From Paragonimus skrjabini miyazakii (taxonomy: Eukaryota; Platyhelminthes; Trematoda; Plagiorchiida; Troglotrematidae): a DNA stretch of 64,000 nt. Of this stretch, positions 24,390 through 35,845 are shown in pieces. Location: assembly GCA_014338405.1 (NCBI GenBank), contig JTDE01000225.1, positions 220,527-284,526 on the forward strand, in the 5' to 3' direction. Positions within the stretch are counted from its first letter, which is position 1, and each line of letters starts with the position of its first letter. The position numbers and the translations under genes are program-made. The notes beneath the pieces are model-generated. The model had not been told where the DNA came from, made no database searches, and saw only the letters and a program-made list of their open reading frames with translations.

Positions 24390-25100
24390 AAACAGTACCC
24401 ATACATACTGAGTGATGATGTGGTGCATGGCACCGGTCGTGGTGTATCAGATCATCCTCCTCCTGCAGACCCAGCAAGCACGAATGCGCACAAGGTCCCT
24501 GGTTCAGTACAACGCGATGCCTCGATATCTTCACTGAGCAACCCGGATGATGAACTTAATCAGGGTTTGGATTCCGAGCAGCCTCGAGATGCGCAACGTA
24601 GCTCCAGCGAACGACTGGAATCCGGTGCAGCACATGCACCTTCTGGTGAAGTTGGTGGAGTTGCTGATGTACCGAATGCAATGGACTTAGCTCAAGAAGG
24701 CTTGGATTCCATATACGATGAGACAACCACTGTAACCACGATTGGGAGTGCAACTTCCGGGACTAAAGGGAAACGCGGCAAACAGCGTAAATCTGCCACA
24801 AATACTGTGGAACAGGATGACACACAAGTTGGGGGACCTGTATCTGAAGCACCGTCTCCACAACCTCAAAGTCACTTTCGTTTCTCAGAACAAGCGCCTC
24901 AACCCCCTGCCATGATGAATGCTGCTGTCATGGGTGCGAATGGACCACTTCTGCCGACTAGGTCTAATATTGATTTGGCAGCCACTGGTGGCGGGATTGT
25001 GACAAACGAAAAGTCCAGTGGACTCCCTTTACATACAAATGACCTGGAGACATTGCGTCCCCACCTTGTACATTTCTGTCAAGCTTACAATGTTCAAATG
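24390..25100 (+). CDS. CCDC162: CCDC162-like gene, exon 6 (long, low-complexity)
   Basis: A 237-codon exon in phase 0 at both ends. The acceptor is 'aaattatag' at 24389, where the frame first opens (a stop lies right there), and the donor is 'gtgagt' at 25101. It begins 'KQYPYILSDDVVHGTGRG', then has about 190 residues rich in Ser, Pro, Gly, Ala, Asp and Gln with a basic patch 'GTKGKRGKQRKSA', and ends in an ordered stretch 'LETLRPHLVHFCQAYNVQM'. The middle looks disordered and I do not recognise it from relatives, so it may be a lineage-specific expansion. The polypyrimidine tract before the acceptor is weak, so the exact start is less certain than the end. Confidence 0.8.
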
Positions 25101-27399
25101 GTGAGTCAGTGCAAAACTATTATGACGGTTGTTAATAATACCGCCAGTAAAACGGTACACGTATAAAATGGTACAAGACTGCTTGCTATCCGTCTAAAAG
25201 TTTCAGTGAAGTGACACAGCAGAGTAACGCTTACAGTTCTCCTGGCGGATTAATTGTTGTTAAAGCACATGGCAGCTGAATAGATCAAAATAAAACCTTT
25301 CCACATTGGCAACAAAGTGATTGTTTGAAGGTCGAACAGGTTTACATGAGACACAACGGGAAAGCTCATACTCGACTGCAATGCCAAAGATAGGCGTGCG
25401 AGTCGACCTCATGGTTGTTATGTTAATCCGGAATAATGGCAAACCCACTGTGTAACAATTATTTGAAAAGTGCGCAAAAGTTCCCAGTAGGAAATAGACC
25501 CATCATTAGAATCTAACCATCTAGTTAATAGTTGTCACAGTTAACACAATCACACTAAAAACTGAAGTAATCGTTGTGATTTAATTTGTGAAATGCACCG
25601 TTTGACAAATTATGGTCCACCTCAGAACATAAGGTATCTTACTAATGTATTCAGTTATTAGTTAGCACAGTATGTAAGAGTTTATCAATCACCCAATCTG
25701 ACAAACATAAAAGTGTCGTAAAGAACGCAGACCGAATAGCTGCTGTCTGAAATATACGACAGCTTCCGTGTAACAGTGTGGAAGACTGAATTGTGTATGC
25801 TGAACTGCGCGTCAAAAGGTATGCAACAGGCGAATAACCAGTATACATCATGTTTTCTGCGCGCGTTCTTATTTGCCCAGGTATAACATTCAACACATTA
25901 CAGCGCAGACAAATGTGAAGTAATTCACGAGCTGTGATAACTATTTCCTCACCAATCTTCGGCTAAAAACGGATTGTAGTTGATACTTTAACATATGAAC
26001 CAAACGTTCTCATTACGAATTTCAATAACGGAGACAGAAACCAGAAGGCCCTTATCACACGATCTATTCCCGGATGAATTTCGGAGCATTGCTATGGATG
26101 CATACAACTCAAAACGGAGAAGTCTGTGTTGCCCAATCACACAACACATTTTGTTGACGGCATTAGGCTGACCCGGAGATCGTACCAAGCGTGTTGCACA
26201 CAACACCACACGGTGTGCTCTACTGAAACTTTTCCTGTCCGAAAATAAAAGGATGCTTTTTGTGTCCATGAAAAGTTGCTCATAGATTTATCGCTACTAT
26301 CACCGGAACACTGACTAAATTTTCCGACAGTTTGCATTTCTTTGTGGTTTGTTATTCTGTGGTACTCCTCCGTTTTGTTCGCAAGTGGTCTATTATATGC
26401 ACCCATTGAAATGTAGCAAAATTGGCCCAGGTATAAGTCTTCCAGTGTTGTTATTCTACTCCCTTCATACCAATTTAGCATTCACATGAATTCAAGAGAC
26501 CAAACTAATTGCATATTGTCATTAAAACATTTGGTCGATTTATCAGCGGTTGCATTTAACACCAAACGTCTCGGCATAGCCGTAGAGTGGTTTGTAAGTC
26601 TTTGCATTCAGCATAACCGACTTCAGCTGGCTTACCAGAAGGTGTCCGTAGGTGCTTATCAGGTCGCCGTGGATTACATTCGAACAGGTCAATCCCTTAT
26701 ATGCACTGTTTTTATTGACGGGGATTACTCTCCTGGTTTAATGTAACAGGTAAAGCTGTGATCCCCACTTGAATCCTCACTAACCCATATAGTCAAAGGA
26801 ATCTTGAATGTTTTGTGCTACAGTCTATCATATTGTTTGTTAATGTTTGCGTTTTTACTATTGTTTTGGTTGTTGTCAGTAGGTTAGAGGTTGGCACTGG
26901 TGATTGTTTGGCTGTCACACAAATATATGACGAGGAAGATGGTGGATCTCAGTTTAGTTAGGAAAAAGAGACAACGACGGAACATGTTGCATAGAATATC
27001 CCGCTTACACTGAAGAGTTTGACTTTAAGGCTTCTTCAGTTTGTCAAAGGTCAACGGGATTGCAAATGTGATTAGGGCGACATGTGCAAGTCGGCTTCAC
27101 AGGCCTGTTTGGTCAGACTACGGTAACATTCACTCCACTGAACCTGATTAGCCGTCATCTGTGTTAGCGCCTGCAACCGCGGTCTGTGTGAATCGCTGGG
27201 GCTTCATCCGAGGACACGAATGTGATCTACTAGCAGCCGCGTTCAATTTTTTGTACTCCTGTCTGTAACGTGCCGACCACTCTGCTTGTGCCAGTCAGGT
27301 ACTGTATTGGCAGACCTTGTTCGAGGTGGTTGTCATTCGTGCCATATCCTGCAGCCATCGATATCCATGTATGCGCCTTTAAGAGGTGCGCGACTGTAC

Positions 27400-28890
27400 C
27401 ATGTTGAGCGTCACTTGTGAGTGCATGTGCACGTTTGTGTGCATTTGTGATCATGTGTATCGATATTGTTCCTCGATGCCGTTATCGCTTGGTAGCATGT
27501 TGTCCGTGTCTGAGTTTGTCGTGCATCGGAAATTGAGCTAGCGTGACTGTTTTATGGCTGCATTGATCATGCTATGGACACCGATGTGATCCTGAGGCTG
27601 TCCGTCACATATACCCTGATGGCATGTTTCTTTGTTCTGGCCTTTGTTTTGTATTATTTTGTGTTTGTACCCGGGGCAGCGCAGGGAACGGGCGATAGTT
27701 GGCGATGGACCGATGGAGAGAGGAAGCGATTGATGGATTGCACGTTTGTGTTTGTTTGTGTATGCATCCGTTGATGTAGCAATTGATGTTTTTTGTTTCA
27801 GTTTTTTCTTCCTTGTTTTGTTTTATGCCATGGTTGTTGTGGGATATTTTGTTTCGTTGTTGATTATTTGGGTTTGGAGCTTAGGGTGGAATATGACGTA
27901 AGTGTGCGTCCCTGTTTCTTTTCCCCTGTTGACAATTTGTGCTTGTGTGGATTTGTGTTAGCATATATGTTTTGCTTTTGTTTTGCTGGAGGACGATTTC
28001 TGGTGGGTGGTGTTGAGGGCGTGTTGGTATGAAGATCAGCGTTTTTATATCTGATGTAACTGAGGCTAACTGCATGTCAGTGTTGGGATGCATTTTGTGT
28101 GCTACTGAACAGAGCGCGACATGATGTTGGTGATTGTGCTGTTTGTTTTGTCAAGAGGCACATCTCGTTTCTATTCGTACTTGCGTGCAATTTCGTTGTG
28201 GTTTGTTTTGTGTTTGTGTGCTGTTGTGTAATTCTTCGTATATTCTTGATGCCTATATGGCTAACCATATGTTGTGCGTGTGAGTGTGTGGTGTGATTGT
28301 TTTGTGGGTATTTTATTGATCGGATCTATTCCGTGTACGTATGATGCATGTTGCGGAAGGTACATGTTTACCGGTGGCATTTTTGTTTGTTCTCGGTTTT
28401 ATTTTCTTTTGTTTCTCCTCTCTCTCTGTGTGTGTGTGTGTGTTGTTTTCTGCTACCTTTGCGTGGATGTCAGGCTTGTGTGCTGTTTTGATCCGGTTGG
28501 CCGTACTGACTGCGACCTCGGTCGTTGCAGGTTCAACCATGTCAGAGTGGCCAAAAGGGAGCAGCTAGATAAAAGGCAGATGTGTCCGTTGGGAGGCGTT
28601 TTTGTGTGTGGTGTGAGTGTGTTGTGTTTTGGTTCGGTTTGTTATTTTCTTTTTTGCCTGATTTGATCATCTGTCCCTGCGATTGGCTTGTCTGTGAAGT
28701 ATTACCTCTGCGTGAATGTGCCGAATGTCTTGGGTTGTGACTGTGGAACCTGTTCTAATTGGTTGATGCTGATGCTTAGGTGTGCGCGTGTGTCACCTGC
28801 TGCTTTGTGGTACAGGTTTTTGAGCCAAATGCTTTTGTTGAGGGCCCTAATCACTCTCCTGTCTAGGTCTGGGCGTCCTGGCAGTATTCT
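27400..28890 (+). other. Strongly G+T-rich strand-asymmetric block
   Basis: The + strand is dominated by T and G with few A or C: repeated 'gtttgttttg', 'tttgtgtttgtg' and a (CT)n(TG)n run at 28416-28443. The skew stops sharply at about 28890, shortly before the family A endonuclease frame. Long frames on both strands inside it are Cys/Val/Phe-rich (or Thr/Lys/His-rich on the other strand) and are composition artefacts. It is best explained as the 5' untranslated leader of the family A element, which is inference. Confidence 0.45.
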
Positions 28891-29079
28891 AAGCCCATAA
28901 AAACCATGACTTTACAACAGAAACCAAATACCATACTGCATCGGCCGTCGCACAGGATAAACAGGGTCGCCCTATCTGCTGCACATGGCAGGGTGGATAG
29001 GCGAAAATATGCTACTGCCAATCACTCACCCTCATACTGTCCCCCCAATATTAATCCCTGAGCAGATAATGCTCACTCA

Positions 29080-30160
29080 CGTTTCAGTATCCCGAGGAGC
29101 AACCTGAAACAGGCCTGGGGACGCAAGACGCTTTGTGTTGGAACATGGAATGTGCGCACGCTGCTGGGTCGATGCAGCTCCAAAGGACGGCCAGAACGGC
29201 ACACTGCACTCGTCGCGATGGAATTGCGTCGCTTTGGGATCGACGTAGCAACCTTGAGCGAGACAAGGCTTGCGGACCAAGGTAAGATACGGGCAGCAGG
29301 TGCTGGGTACACCTTCTACTAGATAGGTTACCCGACAGACGGTGCTCGGGAGCATGGTGTCTGTTTTGCAGTCGCTGATCGCATCAACACTTTGATGATA
29401 AGTGTTTATGGTCCAACTATGTGTCACACTGATTACACAAAGGATCAGTTCTATGATCAACTGTCCGCCACAATCCGGTCGGTGCCGGTGACTGATCGAT
29501 TGTTTGTTCTGAGTTACTTGAACGCTCGAGTCGGGCGCGACTCGGTAGCTTGGCCGGGAGTTCTCGGACCCTACGGCATTGGTTCAGTGAACGAAATCGA
29601 TGATCGTCTGTTCTGCCTGTGTGTTACTCACGAGTTGGCTATCACGAACACCCGATTCCAGCTCGATGCGAGCGACATCACGACGTGGACCAATCCGCGA
29701 AGCTGTAATCACCACTGTTTGATTACGTGATTGTGCGACAGCGCGACATTCGTGAAGTGCGTACCACGCGAGTGATGCGCGGCGCTGAATGTAACACCGA
29801 TCATAGACTGGTCAGGACTAAATTATTTATCCATGTACGCAAGTCTGTCTATTGCAGATCTTCCGGACAACGGCAGAAGTTGGATATCGAACGACTGGAT
29901 AACTGCGAGACGAAGACTGCTTTTCAGTGTGTCGTTGCCGCTCGCCTGGACGACGTTTCTTTATCCACTACCTCTGAGGATATGTGGCAGTTCATCAGGG
30001 AACGGATCACGACGGCAGCCACCGAGACGATTGATGTCAAATGTCAGAAACGTCCGAACTAGTTCGACAACAACAACACGGTTATCGCCGAATTGGTACG
30101 AGAGAAGAATACCGCGTTTGCTGCCTCCACGTGAACCCGGACAATGAAGCGGAAAAGGAG
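29080..30160 (+). pseudogene. Family A AP-endonuclease and linker, broken
   Basis: It begins with 'TLCVGTWNVRTLLG', the usual start of APE-type endonucleases, then 'RRFGIDVATLSETRLADQGK' carrying the catalytic Glu of the SETR motif. After a TAG (29320-29322) the same frame goes on with 'GYPTDGAREHGVCFAV', 'MISVYGPTMCHTDY' and 'VLGPYGIGSVNEIDDRLF'. About 30 residues seem missing before 'MISVYGPT'. A frame change near 29727 leads to 'DYVIVRQRDIREVRTTRVMR' and 'NTDHRLVRTKLFI', the conserved Asp-His end of the domain. Another stop and frame change follow in the linker. The enzyme would nick target DNA to prime reverse transcription; this copy cannot make it intact. Confidence 0.75.
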
Positions 30161-31437
30161 ACGTTTCGGAGTATCCGCCATCAACTGGTCGAGCGTGTTC
30201 GTGGAATCAAGGACAACTGGTGGATGAAGCAGGACGAGCGGATTCAGAGCTTCACAGATCGTCGACAGCATAAGGAGTTCTACGATTCGCTCAAAGCGAT
30301 CTTCGATCAGTCGGTCCAGTCTACCAAAGCACTGGTAGACGTGGACACCGGCTGTTCGTGCACCCACTCAGAGGACATCATGATGGTCTGGCGCAGACAC
30401 TTTGGTAGCCTACTAAATCCTCCCGCTACCATTGATTGGGTGACCGTGAACACTTGCTCCCGTTCCTGATTGGTCAACTTCGCAAAGGTAAGGCTGCAGG
30501 CGAAAATGGGTTGCCAGGCGAAATCCTGGAGAACGGCGGGCTGGCGATGGAACGTGCACTGCTCCAACTGGTTCACTCCAACTGTGAGCACGAGATGATG
30601 CCACAAGATTTCAAGAATGCTGTGATAGTACCTTTGTTTAAAGGTAAAGGTAACAAGCAATGCCCCAACAGCTATCGAGGCATCAGGCTGCTGAGCTGCG
30701 CAGACAAGGTGCTTGCCAGAATCCTTCTGAACTGACTGAACACGCATGTCTTGGAAACCAATGTTCCTGAGGAGCAATGCGGATTCCGGGCGACTCGGAG
30801 TACGATCGACCTGGTGTTCGCTGCTCGACAGCTACAGGAGAAGTGCTGTAAACGGGACCAGTCCCTGTATGCCCTCTTTGTCGACTTCACCAAGGTGTTC
30901 GATTCCGTGAGCCACGACGCGCTGTGGACGGTGCTTGGTAAGTTTGGATGTCCAGATAAGTTCGTCAATTTGATTAGATTGTTGCATTTGGGCATGAGGG
31001 CGGAGTTGCAATCGTGTGGATCTACCTCTGACAATTTTGACATTGTCACTGGCGTGGATCAGGGTTGTCTTCTGGCCCCATCCCTGTTCAGATTATATTT
31101 GAATGTCATGCTAACAGTTGCTATTCAAGATTCTGAGAAGGACGGCGTTGAGGTAGAGTAGCGGATGGATGGGCGCCTACTGAATATTCGACGTTTCGGC
31201 ACACAACCAGGTTACATACCAAGATGATGCGCATGCTTCCGTTCCCATATGACAACGCTCTACGAACTACAGCGACTGCGGCATCCCAGTTTGGACTGAA
31301 CATCAACACAGGTTAGACATTTTCTTTCAGCCTTCTCCGGGCGGAGGCGCTGTCTGTACACCTTCTTCCCAAATCCGTGCTGATGGGGATATTGTCAGCA
31401 GCTGCACAGACTTCTGCTACTTGGGTGGCAATTTGTC
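30160..31437 (+). pseudogene. Family A reverse transcriptase, N-terminal and palm part, broken
   Basis: The frames carry 'HKEFYDSLKAIFDQSVQSTK', then 'KGKAAGENGLPGEILENGG', 'NAVIVPLFKGKGNKQCPNSY' and 'LYALFVDFTKVFDSVSHDAL' (the palm Asp block), then 'TGVDQGCLLAPSLFRLYL'. A TGA interrupts at 30733-30735 and a TAG at 31159-31161. The region where YADD should lie (about 31240) reads roughly P-Y-D-N, so the active site appears lost. The frame breaks off in 'CTDFCYLGGNLS' at the target site of the nested element. Confidence 0.75.
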
Positions 31438-31562
31438 AGTTATTGCATTCCAGACGGTCCTCCGTCGGAAGCAGAAGTGGTCCTGGAGCTCAAGTTATTA
31501 AAGCGTAATAAGGCTACCGGCCCAGACCTCCTCCTTCTCTTTTCAACGATGGTGGGGAGAGG

Positions 31563-33056
31563 TTGATATCAAAACTGACAAGACTCCTCCAGACGATCTG
31601 GGAGACTGAGGAGCCACCTCGTGATTGGTGCCTATCAACAGTCATTCCCGTTTTCAAAAAGGGGGCCCGAAGTCAATGTGACAACCACAGAGGCATCAGT
31701 TTGGTGTCTATTGCGTCCAAGTTACTCACTGGTCTCATTTTACGTCGGCTCACTAAGCCCAGAGAAAGTCAGATACGCGAAGAACGGGCTGGATTCCGAT
31801 CCGGTCGAGGCTGCGTTGATCATGTTTTTACCTTGCGACGGATCTTGGAACATCGGCACTGTTACAGACAGCCGACAGTCGTGGTCTTTTTGGACCTGAA
31901 GGCTGCTTTCGATTCAGTTGCTCGTAACGTTCTCTGGAACTGCCTTCTCCGCAAGGGAGTACCAGACAAATACGTGAATCTACTGAGATCGCTGTATGCT
32001 CATTCTGCAAGCAGGGTGAGAGTTTATGGACAACTGTCTCGGGCGTTTATCACTTCTAGTGGCGTTCGTCAGGGGTGTCCGACTTCCCCCTTCCTGTTCA
32101 ATTTTGTCATGGACGACATTCTGGAGGGTGTGCTTCAAGAGCCCAATGGGCTTGGTGTTGAGCTTCTTCCTGGCGCTAGATTGACCGATCTGGATTACGC
32201 GGACGACATTGTCTTACTTAGCCCCTCTGCCGAAAACATGCAGACCATGCTGGACAGGTTGAGCGACCGAGCTGGTTTGTATGGAATGCGCTTTGCACCT
32301 TCAAAGTGCAAAGTGTTGCTTCAAGACTGGGGCACTTCAACTCCTACTTTCTTCATTGCAGGTAATCCACTTGAGACTGTGGACAGTTTCACATACTTGG
32401 GTAGCACTATCTCATCAGCCTGTAATATTGCTGATGAGATATCAGCGAGGATTGCAAAGGCACGAGTTGCCTTTGCCAAACTGCGTCATCTTTGGCGTCG
32501 AAAAGACGTCCGGTTATCGCTGAAAGGAAGGGTATATAATGCCTGTGTGCGTTCCATCTGGCTTTATGGTTCGGAAACGTGGCCTGTTCACAAAGAAGAT
32601 ATTAACAGGCTTGCTGTGGTTGACCATCATTGTCTCCGCGAATTGACCCATATTAAATGGACTGATCGCGTGAGCAATGTGGCAGTTCGCCGGCGCGTAT
32701 TCCGGAACCCTCGGGATGCGCGATCAATTGGTCAACTAATTACGGTACACAGCTTGCGATGGTTGGGTCACTTACTCCGTATGTCATCTAATCGTTTACC
32801 GTACCGGGCATTATATGCTGAGACCACCAACAATTGGGTAAAACCGCGTGGTAGTCAAGCAACAACGTGGTCACAAAATATGAAGACCTTGACTGCTCCA
32901 TTGAGCAACGTGGGTAGGTGTCGCCTGTCTGGCTGGGGTCCTCGTGATCACTCAAACCGCTGGTTAGAGACGCTATCCGAGATGGCGATGTGTCGCAGTC
33001 AATGGCAAACCTGTATCCATTCCATTTCCGCTTCTTCCTCAGTCTTTTCTCAATAA
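31563..33056 (+). CDS. Family B reverse transcriptase ORF (N-terminally truncated)
   Basis: A 497-codon frame without a stop. RT blocks in order: 'WCLSTVIPVFKKGARSQCDN' with 'HRGISLVSIASKLL' (residues about 22-55), 'EERAGFRSGRGCVDHVFTLR' (about 72-91), 'VVFLDLKAAFDSVARNVLW' (about 105-123; palm Asp), 'SSGVRQGCPTSPFLFN' (about 163-178), 'LDYADDIVLLS' (YADD at 32196-32207, residues 212-215) and 'YLGSTISSACNIADEI' (thumb start). The C-terminal part has 'SLRWLGHLLRMSSNRLPYR'. Codons upstream (about 31450-31535) continue the protein in another frame, so one frameshift near 31535 separates the first 30 or so residues, and the annotated start is merely where the frame opens. The endonuclease is absent through 5' truncation, so this copy is presumably not autonomous. 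Confidence 0.8.
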   Translation: MISKLTRLLQTIWETEEPPRDWCLSTVIPVFKKGARSQCDNHRGISLVSIASKLLTGLILRRLTKPRESQIREERAGFRSGRGCVDHVFTLRRILEHRHCYRQPTVVVFLDLKAAFDSVARNVLWNCLLRKGVPDKYVNLLRSLYAHSASRVRVYGQLSRAFITSSGVRQGCPTSPFLFNFVMDDILEGVLQEPNGLGVELLPGARLTDLDYADDIVLLSPSAENMQTMLDRLSDRAGLYGMRFAPSKCKVLLQDWGTSTPTFFIAGNPLETVDSFTYLGSTISSACNIADEISARIAKARVAFAKLRHLWRRKDVRLSLKGRVYNACVRSIWLYGSETWPVHKEDINRLAVVDHHCLRELTHIKWTDRVSNVAVRRRVFRNPRDARSIGQLITVHSLRWLGHLLRMSSNRLPYRALYAETTNNWVKPRGSQATTWSQNMKTLTAPLSNVGRCRLSGWGPRDHSNRWLETLSEMAMCRSQWQTCIHSISASSSVFSQ

Positions 33057-33160
33057 TTTTCACCCTTCTTAGTAACATTTGCTTCTAGGATATTCCACGT
33101 CACTGTTGAGGTGAGCGGCGGCCCGAGCCACAGTACCTTTTGGTTAGGCTCATGGCTGTT

Positions 33161-33180
33161 ATGATGATGATGATGATGAT
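33161..33180. repeat. (ATG)n tail of family B element
   Basis: Six ATG units plus AT lie directly before the downstream target-site duplication. Confidence 0.9.
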
Positions 33181-33835
33181 GGCAATTTGTCCACCGTGGA
33201 CCGCGAGCTGAGAGCTCGTGTGGCAAAGGCTAGTACTGCTTTCGGACGTCTTGAAATATGTGTTTGGAATAACCACAACCTAGAGCCGAGCACTAAGCTC
33301 TTCGTCTATTGCTTAACGGTGTTGTCTATATTGCTGTACGACAGTGAAACGTGGACGTTGTATCAGCGGAATGTGCGCTACCTGAGCCGCTTTCATTTGC
33401 AGTGTCTAAGTCTCATCTTGGTTATTCGGTGGTTAGACATGATTCCGAACACTGAGGTACTGCGGCGAGCGGACATGAACGGCATAGAAACCCTGCTCAT
33501 GTTGAATCAGATTCGTTGGCTGGGTCACGTCCGTCGGATGGACGATGACCGTATCCTGAAGCAACAGCTCTATGGACAACTGAGATCAGGTAATCGAAGT
33601 CCTGGTGGTCAAAAGCGGCGATAACAGGATGCTGTGCAGGTAAGTCTTTCCCGTTGTAAAATTGATTTTAGATGTTGGGAAGACTTAGCGTTGAACCGGA
33701 CTGCTTGGAGGAATACGATTCGGACGGGCGTCCGCAAGTTCAACGAGCAGTTATTGCGCGGCCGAGAACGAAAGCGCGCGGTACGCAAGGGAACCATCAG
33801 TGCCATAGGTCGTGGTGACATGACTATATGACGTC
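33181..33835 (+). pseudogene. Family A RT C-terminal part, downstream of the nested element
   Basis: It continues the family A protein with 'RELRARVAKASTAFGRLEIC', 'YDSETWTLYQRNVRYL', 'MNGIETLLMLNQIRWLGHVR' and 'RMDDDRILKQQLYGQLRSGN'. A TAA (33622-33624) interrupts, then the same frame gives 'RCWEDLALNRTAWRNTIRTG' to about 33831. This is the typical C-terminal region of this class of non-LTR protein. Confidence 0.75.
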
Positions 33836-34869
33836 GCGATGTGTGCGGCCGCGAGTGCGCTGGCCGTTTGGGATTAGTTGGTCGCCGGCGTACTCATAGT
33901 CGATGAAGAGACAACGAGTACGTTAGGCTCAGATATGTCATATCAGTATGTCCATTCTACTTTTGTTAATTATTGCGTCGACCAAGACTATGGTCGTTTA
34001 GCAACTAATACACTCCGCTTTTCAGAAACATGAGTGCCTACCGTCCTCTACCAATTTTCTTCTTGAGCTTTGTAGGTGTATTGAATGATGAATCGTTTGC
34101 TTGATCTTTTCGTAGTTCAACTTTGAATTTTGATTTTCAACTTTATCCTCTCCAGAATGTGCTAACATGCACTCGTATACTGAAATGCTTCTTGTATTAC
34201 ATTTTACATATCTTTCTTCCTAGTACAGATTTTGTCATCGCAGTCTCTCTCACTGTTTATTTTCCAAGAGTTAAGGATTTCCTTTTCGTGCTAGCCATTC
34301 AATTGGTTAACCAGCATTGGCCGGCTGGACACAAAGGCATCACTCACACACCTACTGGTCTTATTCCTTTGGGTTTACATTGGATACGTGGTGTGTGAGT
34401 GGAACCGCAAGTGGTGCACCGCAAGCCACTTGGGGTGATGGTTTAAAGCGCAGGCGTCCTTTGGCTTCGGTCACAGTGACAGGTTAATCCGTATCGGATA
34501 CCACCAACCATACACCTTGGTGATTATTACAGGTTCCTGAATGATGCTTCTCATCGTCAACTGTGACATCAGCCTGTACGCAGCAGTCGTCATGCTCAAT
34601 CAGGACTTCCACATACCCGAAGAGAAGGTGAAAAACTGCATTTGCTTCTTAGGTGTGCGTCTGCAGCATTTGACATACATACATAGAAATAAAAGTCGGA
34701 CAAATCAGTATGAAAGCGTCTACAAGGTTGTTTCCTTAAAACAGGTTACATATCTAGTGCATCACCCGGTGTTTGCAATAGATGAGATATGTTTTAAATG
34801 TGTTCAGTAGACGACGAGTTAAGGTTTATTTAAGACACTTCCCCATGATAACGATCTTGCGATATGTCT

Positions 34870-34975
34870 TACTGTTGTTGTTGTTGTTGTTGTTGTTGTG
34901 AGGCAGTTAAGCATCAGTGTGAACCACTGATGTATTGCTATCTATGATGGTGATGATGATGATTATGCGCAAAAC
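34870..34975 (+). repeat. GTT microsatellite and family C 3' tail fragment
   Basis: A (GTT)n run (34873-34900) is followed by 'ggcagttaagcatcagtgtg' and 'accactgatgtattgct', then 'gatgatgatgat'. This is the reverse complement of the element ends at 46082 and 53745, so it is a very short 3'-terminal fragment of family C in the + orientation. Confidence 0.6.
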
Positions 34976-35845
34976 TTAAAGTGCAACAGGTAAACAGAAT
35001 GGTATATTTACCAACGTAATGTAGAAAGGTTAACAAATACATCAAATCAGGCCAATAACAGTACCTGCGTTACAGCTGAGCTCATATATTCCATTTATCA
35101 AAGCTCCAATTCATCAGCATTTCAATGAAGATCTCCTTGATATTTAGAGTGCTCATGTGGAACAGGTTATATCGGTCGGACTCAAGTCAATGTTTCCAAT
35201 GCGAATCAGGGATAATTACTTGCATAAGCTGTAACCTGGTGTAGTATGAATGACTAAAAACAGTAGCCACTTTCATCTGATCAAAGATGAGCATCATAAA
35301 TGAGGCACTGATGTATTGTTCCTTACACTAAACATCGGTTGGACTTGTTTACTGATCTATGATGTGCCAAACCAATGTCGGAGTCTATCTGAAAGCAAGC
35401 AGTCTGTTATTTGAATTAAGCTAGTTGACCCAATACACTGTAATTAAAAGTGTTTTGTTAGGGCATGGCGCCTTCTTTTTCCTAAGGGTAATCGGCTCTG
35501 TAGCCAGCCTTCACGAATTAGCCGACAAACGAGAGGAACGTAACAAACCCATCAAACCATCATCAACTGTTTGGCTACTAGACCACATAGACATTTTTGT
35601 AAATTATCCGTTCCGTATTTCGACCTACCCATATTGCCTCTCAATATATTTGAGTCTGTCGAAAAATGAATTATCGAAAATAGATGTTCACCAACATGAC
35701 TTGATTTTCCACGTTTTTCATTCACAGTTATCATGAGATGAACATCGACTGTAAATAGATTTTATACAGCCAATCCGTAGAATTTTAGTTTTTCCAATGT
35801 TTATAAGTAATTGTCTATCTGGTGGTTTCCTTTATTCATTTCTAG

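Larger units (their letters stand above)
31438..33180 (+). mobile_element. Nested 5'-truncated RTE-like element (family B) with ATG-repeat tail
   Basis: It is bounded by an 11-bp direct repeat 'ggcaatttgtc' (31427-31437 and 33181-33191) that I read as the target-site duplication. The family A reading 'CYLGGNLS' before it continues directly with 'TVDRELRARVAKA' after it. The inserted element starts inside the RT N-terminus (5'-truncated) and ends in an (ATG)n tail at 33161-33180, typical of RTE elements with short-repeat tails. It is younger than its host element, and its RT frame is nearly intact. Confidence 0.85.
26900..33960 (+). mobile_element. RTE-like non-LTR retrotransposon (family A) with nested insertion
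   Basis: The coding part has an AP-endonuclease start at about 29080 ('CVGTWNVRTLLGRCSS'), RT at 30440-31430, and RT tail plus C-terminus at 33181-33830, separated by a younger element at 31438-33180. In-frame stops occur at 29320-29322, 30060-30062, 30733-30735, 31159-31161 and 33622-33624, and frame changes near 29727, 30130 and 30440. The left limit is uncertain: the 2 kb before the endonuclease is an unusual GT-rich stretch that I take as a likely 5' leader. The right end, near 33.9 kb, has no clear tail. It is in the same orientation as the host gene. Confidence 0.75.
25101..35845 (+). other. Intron 6 of the CCDC162-like gene (10.7 kb)
   Basis: The stretch 25101-26880 shows no supported feature. 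From about 26.9 to 34 kb it is filled by a family A element with a GT-rich leader and a nested family B element. A family C tail fragment lies at about 34870-34975. The stretches 33980-34870 and 34980-35845 show no recognisable element. Confidence 0.6.

Noticed and set aside
26486..26746. 86-codon frame that looks somewhat helical
   Set aside because: No acceptor or donor keeps phase with exons 6 and 7, which already join directly.
27574..28666. Several Cys/Val/Phe-rich frames and their Thr/Lys-rich opposites
   Set aside because: Produced by the strong G+T bias; no motif, no splice borders, and frames open on both strands at once.
31121..31309. Possible intact catalytic YADD of family A just before the nested element
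   Set aside because: The corresponding place reads roughly P-Y-D-N with frame breaks around it, so the active site is not preserved.
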